NCBI RefSeq assembly: GCF_904426505.1
Contig: NZ_CAJGBN010000014.1
Location: 1-61,537, forward strand
Origin: Rubrivivax sp. A210
GTDB lineage: Bacteria > Pseudomonadota > Gammaproteobacteria > Burkholderiales > Burkholderiaceae_C
DNA length: 61,537 bases
Direction: 5' to 3'
This document shows positions 8,782 to 18,239 of the stretch, piece by piece. The translations under genes and the position numbers were made by a program. How positions within the stretch are numbered: position 1 is the first letter of the stretch; each line of letters begins with the position of its first letter. The notes under the pieces are model-generated. The model made no database searches. It was not told the origin of the DNA and saw only the letters and a program-made list of their open reading frames with translations.

Positions 8782-9735
8782 ATGCAGGTTGCGCCACCGA
8801 TGCCCAAAGATGCAGCGCTCGCCGGACTCACCGTGCTCGAACGCGGCTGGCTCTCGTCCAACAACGTGCTGCTGCACGGCCACGATGGCGAGGCCGCGGT
8901 GCTGGTCGACAGTGGCCATGTCGCGCACGCGGCGCTGACCGTGGCGCTGGTGGGCCAGGCCCTGGGCGCCCTCGGCGGCGCGGCGCTGGGGGGCGTCGTC
9001 AACACCCATCTGCATTCCGACCACTGCGGCGGCAACGCGGCGCTGCAGCGCGCCTTCGGCTGCCGCATCACCATCCCGCCGGGCCTGTGGCAGGCGGCGC
9101 TGGACTGGGACACGCAGGCCCTGGGCTATGCGCCGGCCGGCCACGACTGCGAGCGTTTCACGCCCGACGCGAAGCTGGCGCCGGGCGAGCACATCGAGAT
9201 CGGCGGCCGCCGCTGGCAAGCGCTGGCAGCGCCCGGCCATGACCCGCATTCGCTGATCCTCTTCGACGCCCACCACGGCGTCGTCATCAGCGCCGACGCG
9301 TTGTGGGAAAACGGCTTCGGCGTCGTCTTCCCCGAGCTCGACGGCGAGGCCGGATTCGAAGACGTGGCGTGCGCACTGGACCTCATCGGCTCACTGGACG
9401 CGCGCTGGGCCATCCCCGGCCACGGCGCGCCCTTTGGCGACGTGGCTGGCGCGCTGCAGCGGGCGCGGCGGCGATTGGACGGCTTCGTCACCAGCCCCGA
9501 AAAGCACCACCGCCATGCGGCCAAGGTGATGATCAAGTACCGCCTGCTTGAAGTGCAGCGCAGCAGCTGGCCGGAATTGCTGGGCTGGTTGGGCACCGCG
9601 AGCCTGGTGCAGGGCATCTGGCAGCGCCTGGGCCGGCCCTGCGTCAGCCTGGACGGATTTGCCGAGCAGATGGTGGGCGAACTGGCGGCCACCGGCGCGC
9701 TGCGCATGGATGCCGGCCAAATCTACAACGCCTGA
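8782..9735 (+). CDS. MBL-fold metallo-hydrolase
   Basis: 317 residues from ATG 8782 (ATG 8800 is an alternative; neither has a good ribosome site). The metal motif THLHSDHCGG is clear; further ligands are the His of APGHDPHS, the Asp of ISADALWENG and the His of IPGHGAPFG. This is a metallo-beta-lactamase-fold hydrolase with a winged-helix-like C-terminal part, as in the lactonase/beta-lactamase-like 2 group. The substrate cannot be told from the sequence. It is divergent from the haem sensor gene and convergent with the YdgJ-type gene, with a hairpin between them. Confidence 0.9.
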   Translation: MQVAPPMPKDAALAGLTVLERGWLSSNNVLLHGHDGEAAVLVDSGHVAHAALTVALVGQALGALGGAALGGVVNTHLHSDHCGGNAALQRAFGCRITIPPGLWQAALDWDTQALGYAPAGHDCERFTPDAKLAPGEHIEIGGRRWQALAAPGHDPHSLILFDAHHGVVISADALWENGFGVVFPELDGEAGFEDVACALDLIGSLDARWAIPGHGAPFGDVAGALQRARRRLDGFVTSPEKHHRHAAKVMIKYRLLEVQRSSWPELLGWLGTASLVQGIWQRLGRPCVSLDGFAEQMVGELAATGALRMDAGQIYNA

Positions 9736-9744
9736 TCAAGCCGC

Positions 9745-9770
9745 GGCCCGCCCGCGCAGACCGGCGGGCC
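9745..9770. terminator. GC hairpin between convergent genes
   Basis: A perfect 8-bp stem, GGCCCGCC (9745-9752) with GGCGGGCC (9763-9770), and a 10-nt loop. It sits between two convergent stop codons, as a bidirectional terminator would. There is no T-tract. Confidence 0.55.
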
Positions 9771-9776
9771 GGCCCG

Positions 9777-10832
9777 TCAATCGAAAGCCAGGGCCTGCTC
9801 GGCGCGCAGCACATCGCTCCTCAGGCCGGCATCGATCACCTGCTGCACCGCCAGCGCCTCGCGCGCCGGCACCGGGTTGGGGCCCAGGCCGAGCAGGGCG
9901 TCGCGCAGCGCGGCGTAGTAGTGCGGATAGTCGCCGCTGGGCAGCGCCAGCGGCTCGAAAGCCGCGCTTTCGCCGCGCCAGACCTGGGCCTGCCGCGAAT
10001 CGGCGCCCCAGGGTTGCAGCGTCGCGGGCGTGGCGCCGGCCTTGAGCGCCGCCTCCTGCGGATCCAGCCCATCGATGCGCAAGCTGCCGCCGCTGCCATG
10101 CAGCACGAAGCGCGGACCGGCGTGCGCGGCCAGCATGCTGGCCGACAGCTGGGCGCGCAGGCCGGCGTGGGGGCCGCGGGTCCAGCGCAAGTGGGCAGAG
10201 AACCAGTCGTCGGCCAGGGCGCCTTCGCGCAGCCGGGCGCGGTCCAGCGTGATGGCCTGGGGCAAGCCGAAGAGCTGCAGCGCCTGGTCCACCAGGTGCG
10301 GTCCCAGGTCCATCCAGATGCCGGCGCCTGGGCCGTCACCCTCGCGCCAACGTGCGCGCACCTCGGGGCGGTAGCGGTCGAAATGGGTGATCAGCTCAAC
10401 GGGTCGGCCCAGGCTGCCGTCGGAAATAAAACGCCGGAGACCCAGGAAATCGCTGTCCCAGCGCCGGTTGTGGAAGACGCTGAGCAGGCGCCCGTGGCGC
10501 TCGGCCGCCGTCACCATCGCGGCCGCCTGTGCGGCGTCGATGGCGAAGGGCTTGTCGACGACAACGTGGCGGCCGGCTTCCAGCGCCGCCAGCGCCAGCG
10601 GGTGGTGGCTGTCGTTGGGCGAGGCGACCACGATGCAATCGATATCGGACCGCGCGAGCAACTCAGACGGCGTGAGCACGGCCACGGCGCTACCCAAGGC
10701 AGCGTGGACCCTGGCGGCGTCGCTGCTGGCCACCGCGGCCAGTTCCAGCCCGGCGGTGGCCCGGACCAGCGGTGCGTGAAAGGTCTGGCCGGCATAGCCA
10801 AAGCCGAAGAGGCCGAACTTGAGCGGGTTCAT
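9777..10832 (-). CDS. Gfo/Idh/MocA-family oxidoreductase, YdgJ type
   Basis: 351 residues. The NAD(P)-binding Rossmann motif GFGYAG lies near residues 10-15, followed by VVVDKPF (the family's catalytic-lysine EKP motif as DKP), SVFHNRRWDSDFL, and PGAGIWMDLGPHLVDQAL in the dimer/substrate domain. The whole length aligns well from memory with E. coli YdgJ, whose substrate is undefined (a sugar or polyol is likely). It is 16 bp downstream of the transglycosylase gene on the same strand, so the two are probably cotranscribed. Confidence 0.92.
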   Translation of the reverse strand: MNPLKFGLFGFGYAGQTFHAPLVRATAGLELAAVASSDAARVHAALGSAVAVLTPSELLARSDIDCIVVASPNDSHHPLALAALEAGRHVVVDKPFAIDAAQAAAMVTAAERHGRLLSVFHNRRWDSDFLGLRRFISDGSLGRPVELITHFDRYRPEVRARWREGDGPGAGIWMDLGPHLVDQALQLFGLPQAITLDRARLREGALADDWFSAHLRWTRGPHAGLRAQLSASMLAAHAGPRFVLHGSGGSLRIDGLDPQEAALKAGATPATLQPWGADSRQAQVWRGESAAFEPLALPSGDYPHYYAALRDALLGLGPNPVPAREALAVQQVIDAGLRSDVLRAEQALAFD

Positions 10833-10848
10833 GCGATCTCCGCGGCGG

Positions 10849-12144
10849 TCAGGGCGCTTGCAGGCGCTGCAGCAGCTCGGCCGTGGGGTGGCCGTCGGCC
10901 GGCAGGCCCGCGCTCAGCTGCCAGCGCCGCAGCGCGGCGCGCGTGGCCGGGCCCATCAGGCCGTCGGGCTTGCCGGCATCGAAGCCGCGCTGGTTGAGCG
11001 CATCCTGAAGCGCCTGCAACTGGCTGCGCGAGAGCGCGGCCTGGTCGCGCGGCCAAGCCGCCTGCACGCCGGGCCCGCCGGCGATGCGCTGGGCCAGCAG
11101 GCCGACCGCCAGGCCGTAGCTGGTGGAATTGTTGTAGCGCAGCAGGGCGCGCCAGTTGGCGCCCACCAGAAAGGCCGGCCCGCGCACGCCGGCCGGCAGC
11201 AGCACGGCCGCGTCCTGCAACTCGGCCAGCGGCGCGCCGTCCACTGCCCGCAGGCCTTCCTCGGCCCAGCGCGCCGCCGGCTGGCGCGTGGCGGGGTCGG
11301 CGCGTGCGAGGTCAAAGCCCGGCGGCAGCGCCACCTCCAGGCCCCAGGGCTCGCCGGCACGCCAGCCGGCGCGGGCCAGGAAGTTGGCGGTCGAGGCCAG
11401 CACGTCGGCCAGGCTGCCCCAGATGTCGCGCCGGCCGTCGCCGTCGGCGTCCACCGCATAGGCCAGCAGGCTGGAAGGCATGAACTGCGTCTGGCCCATC
11501 GCGCCAGCCCAGGAGCCCAGCATGCGGGCGCGGTCTATGTCGCCCTGATCGATGATCTTCAGCGCCGCCAGCAGTTCGCGCCGCGCGAAGGCCTCGCGCC
11601 GGCCCTCGAAACCCAGCGTGGCCAGCGCGTCCAGGGTCGGGATGTCGCCGGCATTGCCGCCGTAATTGCTTTCCATGCCCCAGATCGCCACCAACACGGG
11701 CGCCGGCACGCCGTAACGGGCCGCCGCCGCCTCGGCCTCGGCACCTGCCTTCGCCAGCTGCTCCTGACCCTGGGCGATGCGCTGGGCCGAGACGGCGCGG
11801 TCCAGGTAGTCCCAGACGCTGCGGTTGAACTCGGGCTGACTGCGGTCGGCGTCGATCACCCGCGGCAGCAGGCGCACACCGTCGAAGGCGGCGGCCAGCG
11901 TGGCTTCAGAGATACCCTCGGCGCGCGCCGTGGCGCGGAAATCGGCGATCCAGCGCGCGAACGCCTGCTCGGGCGTGGGTGCTTCGGACAAGCTTGCAGT
12001 TGGCGCCGGCGCGGCCTCGGTGGCAGGGCTGGCGTCGGCAGCCGGCAGCGCAGTCGGCGGCGCCTGGGCGCAGCCGGCCAGTGCCGCCAGGGCCAGGGTC
12101 GCCCAGGGTTGGCAGCGCGACAGGTCGAGAACGGGATTTCGCAT
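10849..12144 (-). CDS. MltB-family lytic murein transglycosylase, lipoprotein
   Basis: 431 residues. The lipobox LAALAGC places the lipid-bearing cysteine at residue 25, so the protein should sit in the inner face of the outer membrane. The SLT_2 catalytic domain carries the catalytic Glu158 in IWGMESNYG and the GAMGQTQFMPSS motif. The C-terminal 60-70 residues form a peptidoglycan-binding domain (QDALNQRGFDAGKPDGLMG). The enzyme would cleave glycan strands to 1,6-anhydromuropeptides. It is the first gene of a probable two-gene unit with the YdgJ-type oxidoreductase. Confidence 0.93.
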   Translation of the reverse strand: MRNPVLDLSRCQPWATLALAALAGCAQAPPTALPAADASPATEAAPAPTASLSEAPTPEQAFARWIADFRATARAEGISEATLAAAFDGVRLLPRVIDADRSQPEFNRSVWDYLDRAVSAQRIAQGQEQLAKAGAEAEAAAARYGVPAPVLVAIWGMESNYGGNAGDIPTLDALATLGFEGRREAFARRELLAALKIIDQGDIDRARMLGSWAGAMGQTQFMPSSLLAYAVDADGDGRRDIWGSLADVLASTANFLARAGWRAGEPWGLEVALPPGFDLARADPATRQPAARWAEEGLRAVDGAPLAELQDAAVLLPAGVRGPAFLVGANWRALLRYNNSTSYGLAVGLLAQRIAGGPGVQAAWPRDQAALSRSQLQALQDALNQRGFDAGKPDGLMGPATRAALRRWQLSAGLPADGHPTAELLQRLQAP

Positions 12145-12188
12145 CGGCGCGATTGTCGGCGTGCCTGCCGCGCCGCGCCGGCGCGGGC

Positions 12189-12668
12189 TCAGCCGCGGCC
12201 GAGCAGGCGGTCGAACCAGCCGACCTTCTTCTTGGGCGCCACCACCACCTCGGGCGGCGCGTCACCGTGGTGCTCGCGGTACCAGTTACCGAAGCGCAGG
12301 TCGTGGGTCATGATGTGGCCGATGAGCCACTTGTTGAGGAAGCGGCGCAGTTCCTGCACCCGCTCTTCCGACCAGGCCTCGCCGCTGCCCAGGAAATCGG
12401 CCACGGTGGCGGCAAAGGCCTCGTGCAGCTTGAGATGATCGGCAAAGCCGGGGTATCGGCTGTCTTCCATCAGCTTCTGTTCGTGGGTGAAGTGAGTCAC
12501 CACGTAATCCAGCAGTTCGTCAACGGTGGCCTCGATGCTGGCCAGTTCGAGCGCCTTGACCAGTTCGAACAGGTGCATGTGCTCGCGGTCAACCTGCGGC
12601 ACGTTGATCTTGAAGCCATCGCGCCAGGCGACGACGAAGGGGGCCGGTGTCTTGGGGGCTTCGGTCAT
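12189..12668 (-). CDS. Bacteriohemerythrin
   Basis: 159 residues from ATG 12668; an ATG further upstream (12722) would add 18 residues with no family similarity. The di-iron ligands follow the family pattern: His30/32 in REHMHLFEL, His59 and Glu63 in HFTHE, His78 and His82 in DHLKLH, His118 and Asp123 in HIMTHD. Such proteins bind O2 and may store or deliver it or sense it. The short C-terminal basic tail (VGWFDRLLGRG) follows a Pro/Lys linker. It stands alone on this strand and is divergent from the threonate operon. Confidence 0.93.
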   Translation of the reverse strand: MTEAPKTPAPFVVAWRDGFKINVPQVDREHMHLFELVKALELASIEATVDELLDYVVTHFTHEQKLMEDSRYPGFADHLKLHEAFAATVADFLGSGEAWSEERVQELRRFLNKWLIGHIMTHDLRFGNWYREHHGDAPPEVVVAPKKKVGWFDRLLGRG

Positions 12669-12899
12669 GGAGACATTCTTACCCCCGAGTCGCGGGCTTG
12701 ACAAGCTCACCAGGGCACCCATTTCACGCGTTCCACAAGCTCAGGCGCGGCGATGGGTAATGAGATGTTTCAAGCCGCTGTCCGCAGGCGGCGGAACGCC
12801 TCTTCCGCCAACGGCAAGCCGGGCACGGGTGGTCGGGCGGCGCGCTACTGCGTACCAACCCGACCCCGGGCGAACGCGGAGCCAACGCAGAATGCGGCG

Positions 12900-13808
12900 A
12901 TGAACAACACGCTCGCGAATATCGGTGTGGTGGGCCTGGGCGCCATGGGCGCGGGCATGGCGAAATCGCTGCGGCGCGCTGGCTACCGCGTCCATGCCTG
13001 CGACGCCCGTCGCGGCGTCGCCGAGGCCTTTGCCGCCGAGGGTGGCGTGGCCTGCGCCAGCCCGGCCGAGCTGGCCGCGGCCTGCCACATCGTCATCTCG
13101 GTGGTCGTCAACGCCCAGCAGACCGAGGCCGTGCTCTTCGGCGAGGGCGGCGAGGGCGGCGCGGCCCCGGCGATGGCGCCGGGCTCGGTGTTCGTGATGT
13201 GCTCGACCGTGGCCCCCGAGTGGTCGGTGGCGCTGGAATCACGGCTGGCCGAGCGCGGCCTGCTCTACATCGATGCCCCCATCTCGGGCGGTGCCGCCAA
13301 GGCCGCCAGCGGCCAGATGACCATCATGAGCGCGGCCCGGCCCGAGGCCTATGCCGCGGTGGGCGGGGCGCTGGACGCGATGGCCGCCAAGGTCTACCGC
13401 CTGGGCGACCGCGCCGGCAATGGCAGCAAGGTGAAGATCATCAACCAGCTGCTGGCCGGCGTACACATCGCCGCCGCCGCCGAGGCCATGGCCCTGGGCC
13501 TGCGCGAGGGCGTGGCGGCCGAGGACATCTACGAGGTCATCACCCACAGCGCCGGCAACAGCTGGATGTTCGAGAACCGCATGGCCCATGTGCTGGCGGC
13601 CGACTACACGCCGCTGTCGGCGGTGGACATCTTCGTCAAGGATCTGGGCCTGGTGCTCGACACCGCACGGGCCAGCAAGTTTCCGCTGCCGCTGTCGGCC
13701 ACCGCGCACCAGATGTTCATGCAGGCCTCCGCATCCGGCCACGGCCGCGAGGACGATGCGGCCGTGATCAAGATCTTTCCCGGCATCACCCTGCCGCAGC
13801 CCAAATGA
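12900..13808 (+). CDS. ltnD: L-threonate dehydrogenase (3-hydroxyisobutyrate dehydrogenase family)
   Basis: 302 residues from ATG 12900; in-frame upstream starts would add a low-complexity stretch. The Rossmann motif GVVGLGAMGAGMA lies at the N-terminus, the substrate motif APISGGAAKAASGQMT and the catalytic lysine region GNGSKVKIINQLL follow, as in beta-hydroxyacid dehydrogenases. Its identity as LtnD comes from the fixed neighbourhood: otnK, otnC and otnI follow directly, and LtnD oxidises L-threonate to 2-oxo-tetronate as the first step. The stop overlaps the start of otnK by 4 bp (ATGA). Confidence 0.92.
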   Translation: MNNTLANIGVVGLGAMGAGMAKSLRRAGYRVHACDARRGVAEAFAAEGGVACASPAELAAACHIVISVVVNAQQTEAVLFGEGGEGGAAPAMAPGSVFVMCSTVAPEWSVALESRLAERGLLYIDAPISGGAAKAASGQMTIMSAARPEAYAAVGGALDAMAAKVYRLGDRAGNGSKVKIINQLLAGVHIAAAAEAMALGLREGVAAEDIYEVITHSAGNSWMFENRMAHVLAADYTPLSAVDIFVKDLGLVLDTARASKFPLPLSATAHQMFMQASASGHGREDDAAVIKIFPGITLPQPK

Positions 13809-15124
13809 GGCCCGCGGTGCGCGCCCCCCGCCTCGGCTGCATCGCCGACGACTTTACCGGCGCCACCGACCTGGCCAACAACCTGGTGCGCCAGGGCATG
13901 GTCACGGTGCAGACCATTGGCGTGCCGGCCAGCGACGAGCGGCTGGACGCCGACGCCATCGTGGTGGCACTGAAGTCGCGCACCATCCCGGCAGCCGACG
14001 CGGTGCAGCAGTCGCTGCAGGCGCTGCGCTGGCTGCAGGCCCAGGGCGTGGAGCAGGTCTATTTCAAGTACTGCTCGACCTTCGATTCAACGCCGGCCGG
14101 CAACATCGGCCCGGTCACCGATGCGCTGCTCGACGCGCTGCACGGCCCCGACCAGGGCTTCACCATCGCCTGCCCGGCCTTCCCCGAGAACGCGCGCACC
14201 GTCTTCAAGGGCCATCTCTTCGTCGGCGACCAGCTGCTCAGCGACAGCGGCATGCGCCAGCACCCGCTGACGCCGATGACCGATGCCAACCTGGTGCGCG
14301 TGATGCAGGCGCAGACGCGCCGCCGCGTCGGCCTGGTGGCGCGCGACACCGTGGCGCGCGGCGCGGATGCCGTGCGCGGGGCCTTCGCCACGCTGCAGCA
14401 GCAGGGCGTGGGCGTGGCCATCGTCGACGCCGTCGACAACGCCGATCTGCATGCGATAGGCGCGGCGCTCAAGGGCCTGCCACTGGTGACGGCCGGCTCC
14501 GGCATCGCCATCGGCCTGCCCGCCAACTGGGGCCTGCAGGCCCGGACCACGACGAGCGCGCTGCCGCCCGCCGGTGGCCGTTGCGCGGTGGTCTCGGGCA
14601 GCTGCTCGGCAGCCACCCAGGCCCAGGTGGCGCACTTCAGGCAATTGGGCCTGCCCAGCTTCCAGCTCGATGCGCTGGCCCTGGCCGCGGGCAGCGATCT
14701 CGTCGCCGACGCGCTAGCTTGGGCGCGAACCCAGTGCGGCGCCGGCCCCTTCCTGGTCTACGCCACGGCCGAGCCGCAGGCGGTGCGCGCGGTGCAGCAG
14801 CGGCTGGGCGTGGCCGCGGCCGGTGAGCTGGTTGAGCAAGCCCTGGCCCGCATCGCCGTGGGCCTGGTCGAGGGCGGCGTGCGCCAGCTCATTGTCGCCG
14901 GCGGCGAGACCTCGGGCGCCGTGGTCCAGGCCCTGGGCGTGGACCGCATGCGCATAGGCCCGCAGATAGCCCCCGGCGTGCCGTGGACCGCGGTGGAATC
15001 AAATTTGTGCCCGGGCGAGCCCCTGCACCTGGCCCTCAAGTCAGGCAATTTCGGCGGCACCGATTTCATGAGCCAGGCCTTCGTCATGACCCAGGCCTTC
15101 GGCGTGCTGGAGACGGCCCCGTGA
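13805..15124 (+). CDS. otnK: 3-oxo-tetronate kinase
   Basis: 439 residues, start ATG 13805 overlapping the ltnD stop. The N-terminal DUF1537 domain opens with LGCIADDFTGATDLANNLV and contains KYCSTFDSTPAGNIG; the C-terminal nucleotide-binding domain has VVSGSCSAAT, IVAGGETSGAVVQAL and LKSGNFGG near the end. The enzyme phosphorylates 3-oxo-tetronate at C4, using ATP. The GTGA overlap with otnC shows tight coupling. Confidence 0.94.
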   Translation: MRPAVRAPRLGCIADDFTGATDLANNLVRQGMVTVQTIGVPASDERLDADAIVVALKSRTIPAADAVQQSLQALRWLQAQGVEQVYFKYCSTFDSTPAGNIGPVTDALLDALHGPDQGFTIACPAFPENARTVFKGHLFVGDQLLSDSGMRQHPLTPMTDANLVRVMQAQTRRRVGLVARDTVARGADAVRGAFATLQQQGVGVAIVDAVDNADLHAIGAALKGLPLVTAGSGIAIGLPANWGLQARTTTSALPPAGGRCAVVSGSCSAATQAQVAHFRQLGLPSFQLDALALAAGSDLVADALAWARTQCGAGPFLVYATAEPQAVRAVQQRLGVAAAGELVEQALARIAVGLVEGGVRQLIVAGGETSGAVVQALGVDRMRIGPQIAPGVPWTAVESNLCPGEPLHLALKSGNFGGTDFMSQAFVMTQAFGVLETAP

Positions 15125-15777
15125 TCGACGAAGCTGCGCTGCGGCAGGAAATCTGCCGCGTCGGCGCCACGCTCTACCAACGCGGCTATGTCCACGCCAG
15201 CGCCGGCAACATCAGCGCCCGCCTGGCTGACGGCGGCTTTCTCATCACCCCCACCGACGCCTGCCTGGGCGCGCTGCAGCCCGAGCGCCTGGCCCTTGTC
15301 GCCGCCGACGGCAACCAGATCAGCGGCGACCGCGCCTCCAAGACCCTGGCCCTGCACCGCCGCATCTACGGCGCCGAGCCCGAGGCCGGCTGCGTCATCC
15401 ACACCCATTCCACCCACCTGGTAGCGCTCACGCTGGCCGGCGTCTGGCAGGCCGACGACATCGTGCCGCCCATCACGCCCTACTACGTGATGAAGGTGGG
15501 CCATGTGCCGCTCGTCCCCTACCACCGCCCCGGTGACCCGGCCGCGGCCGACCTTGTGGCGGCGCGCATCACCGCCGCACGCGAGCGCGGCACGCCGCTG
15601 CGCGCGGTGATGCTGGAGCGCCTGGGGCCCAACGTGTGGCACCGCAGCCCGGCCGAGGCCAGCGCCGTGCTGGAAGAACTGGAAGAGACCGCACGCCTGT
15701 GGCTGATGACCCGCCCCGAGCCGCTGGCCGAAACGCAGATCGAAGAGCTGCGGCGCCATTTCGACGCCCGCTGGTAA
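15121..15777 (+). CDS. otnC: 3-oxo-tetronate 4-phosphate decarboxylase (class II aldolase fold)
   Basis: 218 residues starting with GTG 15121, which overlaps the otnK stop in GTGA. The class II aldolase/adducin fold is shown by [11 protein letters not shown], the TPTDAC motif and the zinc-binding HTHSTHL; a third His ligand is expected in the region of GHVPLVPYH. It would release CO2 and give dihydroxyacetone phosphate, the last step of the pathway. Confidence 0.93.
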   Translation: MIDEAALRQEICRVGATLYQRGYVHASAGNISARLADGGFLITPTDACLGALQPERLALVAADGNQISGDRASKTLALHRRIYGAEPEAGCVIHTHSTHLVALTLAGVWQADDIVPPITPYYVMKVGHVPLVPYHRPGDPAAADLVAARITAARERGTPLRAVMLERLGPNVWHRSPAEASAVLEELEETARLWLMTRPEPLAETQIEELRRHFDARW

Positions 15778-15812
15778 GCCGAACACCGCCGCACCGCCAC
15801 CGAGATCAAGCC

Positions 15813-16622
15813 ATGCCCCGCTTCGCCGCCAATCTCTCGATGCTCTACAACGAGCTGCCCTTTCTTGATCGCTTCGAGGCCGCCGCACGCGACGGCTTCA
15901 CGGCCGTCGAGTACCTCTTCCCCTACGCCTTCGAGGCGCGCGAGTTGCGCGCCCGGCTTGAGGCCCACGGCCTGCAGCAGGTGCTGTTCAACGCCCCGCC
16001 GGGCGACTGGGACGCGGGCGAGCGCGGCACGGCCAGCCTGCCCCGCCGTGAGGCCGAGTTCCGCGCCGGCTTTGCCCGCGCGCTGGACTACGCCCAGGCG
16101 CTGGACTGCCCGCGCGTGCACGTGATGGCCGGGCTGCGTCCGGCGGGCGTGGATGACCAGACCCTGCGCGCCACCTACCTCGCCAATCTCGCCTGGGCCG
16201 CCGAGCTGGCGGCCAACGCCGGCCGCGATGTGCTGATCGAGCCCATCAACACGCGCGACATCCCCGGCTACCTGCTGTCGCGCCAGGACGAGGCCCACGC
16301 CGTGCTGGCCGCCATCGGCGCGCCCAACCTGAAGGTGCAGCTGGACCTCTACCACTGCCAGATCGTCGAGGGCGATCTCGAGACCAAGCTGCGCCACTAC
16401 CTGCCCACCGGCCGCGTCGGCCATCTGCAGATCGCCGGCGTGCCGCTGCGCCACGAGCCCGACCTGGGCGAGGTCAACTACGCCCACCTCTTCGACGTCA
16501 TCGACGAGGTCTCGGCCACCTGTGGCTGGCAGGGCTGGATAGGCTGCGAATACCGGCCGCGGCGCGGCGCCGTGGCGCGGGGCACGAGCGACGGCCTGGG
16601 TTGGTTCAGGGACGCGCGCTGA
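15813..16622 (+). CDS. otnI: 2-oxo-tetronate isomerase (Hyi-like TIM barrel)
   Basis: 269 residues from ATG 15813, 35 bp after otnC. It belongs to the xylose-isomerase-like TIM-barrel (AP endonuclease 2) superfamily: [17 protein letters not shown] at the start, then [44 protein letters not shown] and IGCEYRPR. It is most similar to hydroxypyruvate isomerase. In this context it should convert 2-oxo-tetronate to 3-oxo-tetronate. It is the last gene of the operon and is convergent with the GST gene; no clear terminator hairpin is visible between them. Confidence 0.93.
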   Translation: MPRFAANLSMLYNELPFLDRFEAAARDGFTAVEYLFPYAFEARELRARLEAHGLQQVLFNAPPGDWDAGERGTASLPRREAEFRAGFARALDYAQALDCPRVHVMAGLRPAGVDDQTLRATYLANLAWAAELAANAGRDVLIEPINTRDIPGYLLSRQDEAHAVLAAIGAPNLKVQLDLYHCQIVEGDLETKLRHYLPTGRVGHLQIAGVPLRHEPDLGEVNYAHLFDVIDEVSATCGWQGWIGCEYRPRRGAVARGTSDGLGWFRDAR

Positions 16623-16652
16623 GAAGCGCTGCGCCGCGTCACGTCACGTCAC

Positions 16653-17285
16653 CTACAGCGCGAGGGCCGGCCGCTGCGCCAGTGCCGCGCGCCAACGCAG
16701 CAGGTGCGGATGCGGCTCGCCGGGCCTGAGCTTGATGACGCGGGCGAAGTCCACCGCCACCACGGCCGTGATGTCGGCGAGGCTGTAGCGATCACCGGCG
16801 ACGAACTCGCGCGTCGCCAGCGCCTCGTTGAGCGTGAGGAAGAACTGCTGCGCCCGCACCAGGCCACGCTGGGCCAGCTCGGGGATCTGGGCATGGTCCA
16901 CCGGGCCCGGCAGCGCGCGCCCGGCCATCGCCGGCGAGCCGTTGCGCAGCGCCTCGGCCACGGCCAGCAGGCCTTCGAATTCGCAGCGCCAGTTCCAGCT
17001 CGCGATGGCCGCCTTTTCCAGCGGCGTCTCGCCCAGCAGGGCCGGCTGCGGGTAGCGGGCCTCCAGGTAGGCGGCGATGGCGGCGTTGTCGGTGAGCACC
17101 ACGCCCTCGTCGGTGCGCAGTGCCGGCACCGTACACAGCGGGTTGATGCGGCGGAAGGCCTCGCCCAGCTGTTCGCCGCTGCGCAGATCGACCTGCACCG
17201 TCTCGTGCGCGACGCCCTTCTCCGCCAGCAGGATGCGGGCGCGGCGCGGGCTGGGTGCGGTGGCGCAGTCGTAGAGGGTGATCAT
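16653..17285 (-). CDS. Glutathione S-transferase family protein
   Basis: 210 residues from ATG 17285. The N-terminal thioredoxin-fold half has the expected cis-Pro motif TVPALRTDEG and the glutathione-binding DNAAIAAYLEARYP; the C-terminal helical half carries AGDRYSLADITAV, the family's folding motif. A Ser near APSPRR is a candidate catalytic residue. The gene lies 28 bp downstream of yghU and both follow the P450 gene, suggesting one detoxification unit. Confidence 0.9.
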   Translation of the reverse strand: MITLYDCATAPSPRRARILLAEKGVAHETVQVDLRSGEQLGEAFRRINPLCTVPALRTDEGVVLTDNAAIAAYLEARYPQPALLGETPLEKAAIASWNWRCEFEGLLAVAEALRNGSPAMAGRALPGPVDHAQIPELAQRGLVRAQQFFLTLNEALATREFVAGDRYSLADITAVVAVDFARVIKLRPGEPHPHLLRWRAALAQRPALAL

Positions 17286-17313
17286 GGCGGGGGCCCTTTC
17301 AGGATTGGCGAGA

Positions 17314-18186
17314 TCAGGCCGCGGGCGGCGCCAGCTTGTCCTGGGTGCGGGTCTCGAAATCGCTGGCCTCGTGGCGCTCGTGCAGCTGCGTCTCGGGCGG
17401 ACCCCAGGTGCGGTTGACCATGCGCCCGCGCTTGGCGGCCGGCCGCTGGGCAATCTCGTCGGCCCAGCGCTGGACGTGGGTGTAGTCCTGCACCTGCAGG
17501 AACTCGCCCGCCTCGTAGAGCTGGCCCTTGGCGAGCGCGCCATACCAGGGCCAGACGGCGATGTCGGCGATGGAGTAGCCGTCGCCCGCGAGATAGCGGC
17601 TCTCGGCCAGGCGGCGGTTCAGCACATCGAGCTGGCGCTTGGCCTCCATCGCGAAGCGGTCGATGGCGTATTCGATCTTGCTCGGCGCGTAGGCGTAGAA
17701 GTGGCCGAAGCCGCCGCCCAGGTAGGGCGCGCTACCCATCTGCCAGAACAGCCACGACAGGCATTCGGCGCGCGCCGCGCCGCCGGCGGGCAGCAGGGCG
17801 CCGAACTTCTCGGCCAGGTAGAGCAGGATGGCGCCCGACTCGAACACCCGCACCGGCGCCGCGCCACTGTGGTCCATCAGGGCCGGGATCTTGGAGTTGG
17901 GGTTGACGGCGACGAAGCCGCTGCCGAACTGCGCGCCTTCGGTGATCGGGATCAACCAGGCGTCGTACTCGGCGCCCGCGTGGCCCAGAGCCAACAACTC
18001 CTCGAGCATCACCGTCACCTTCACGCCATTGGGCGTGGCCAGCGAATACAGCTGCAGCGGATGGCGGCCCACCGGCAGCACCTTGTCGTGCGTGGGGCCG
18101 GCCGTGGGGCGGTTGATGTGGGCGAAGCGACCGCCGTTGGCGCTGTTCCAGGTCCAGACGGCGGGCGGGGTGTAGGGCTCGGACAT
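17314..18186 (-). CDS. yghU: Glutathione-dependent disulfide-bond oxidoreductase, YghU type
   Basis: 290 residues. The long N-terminal extension before the thioredoxin fold (PPAVWTWNSANGGRFAHINR) is typical of YghU/Nu-class transferases. NPNSKIPALMD holds the cis-Pro and VFESGAILLYLAEK the glutathione contact; AGDGYSIADIAVWPWYG and WADEIAQRPAAKRGRMVN match the C-terminal half of the family. Known members reduce disulfides using two bound glutathiones. It lies 53 bp downstream of the P450 gene. Confidence 0.93.
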   Translation of the reverse strand: MSEPYTPPAVWTWNSANGGRFAHINRPTAGPTHDKVLPVGRHPLQLYSLATPNGVKVTVMLEELLALGHAGAEYDAWLIPITEGAQFGSGFVAVNPNSKIPALMDHSGAAPVRVFESGAILLYLAEKFGALLPAGGAARAECLSWLFWQMGSAPYLGGGFGHFYAYAPSKIEYAIDRFAMEAKRQLDVLNRRLAESRYLAGDGYSIADIAVWPWYGALAKGQLYEAGEFLQVQDYTHVQRWADEIAQRPAAKRGRMVNRTWGPPETQLHERHEASDFETRTQDKLAPPAA

Positions 18187-18239
18187 GCGCGGGGCTCCGG
18201 GTGCAAGGCCGGGGACTTTTCCCGCGGTGGCGACAGAGT

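Noticed and set aside
12173..12186. CCGCGCC/GGCGCGG palindrome after the hemerythrin gene as a terminator
   Set aside because: It has no loop of its own and such palindromes are frequent by chance at this GC content.
16623..16652. Short CGTCA tandem repeat between otnI and the GST gene as an attachment site or terminator
   Set aside because: Only about three units, no hairpin, and no integrase or matching second copy nearby.
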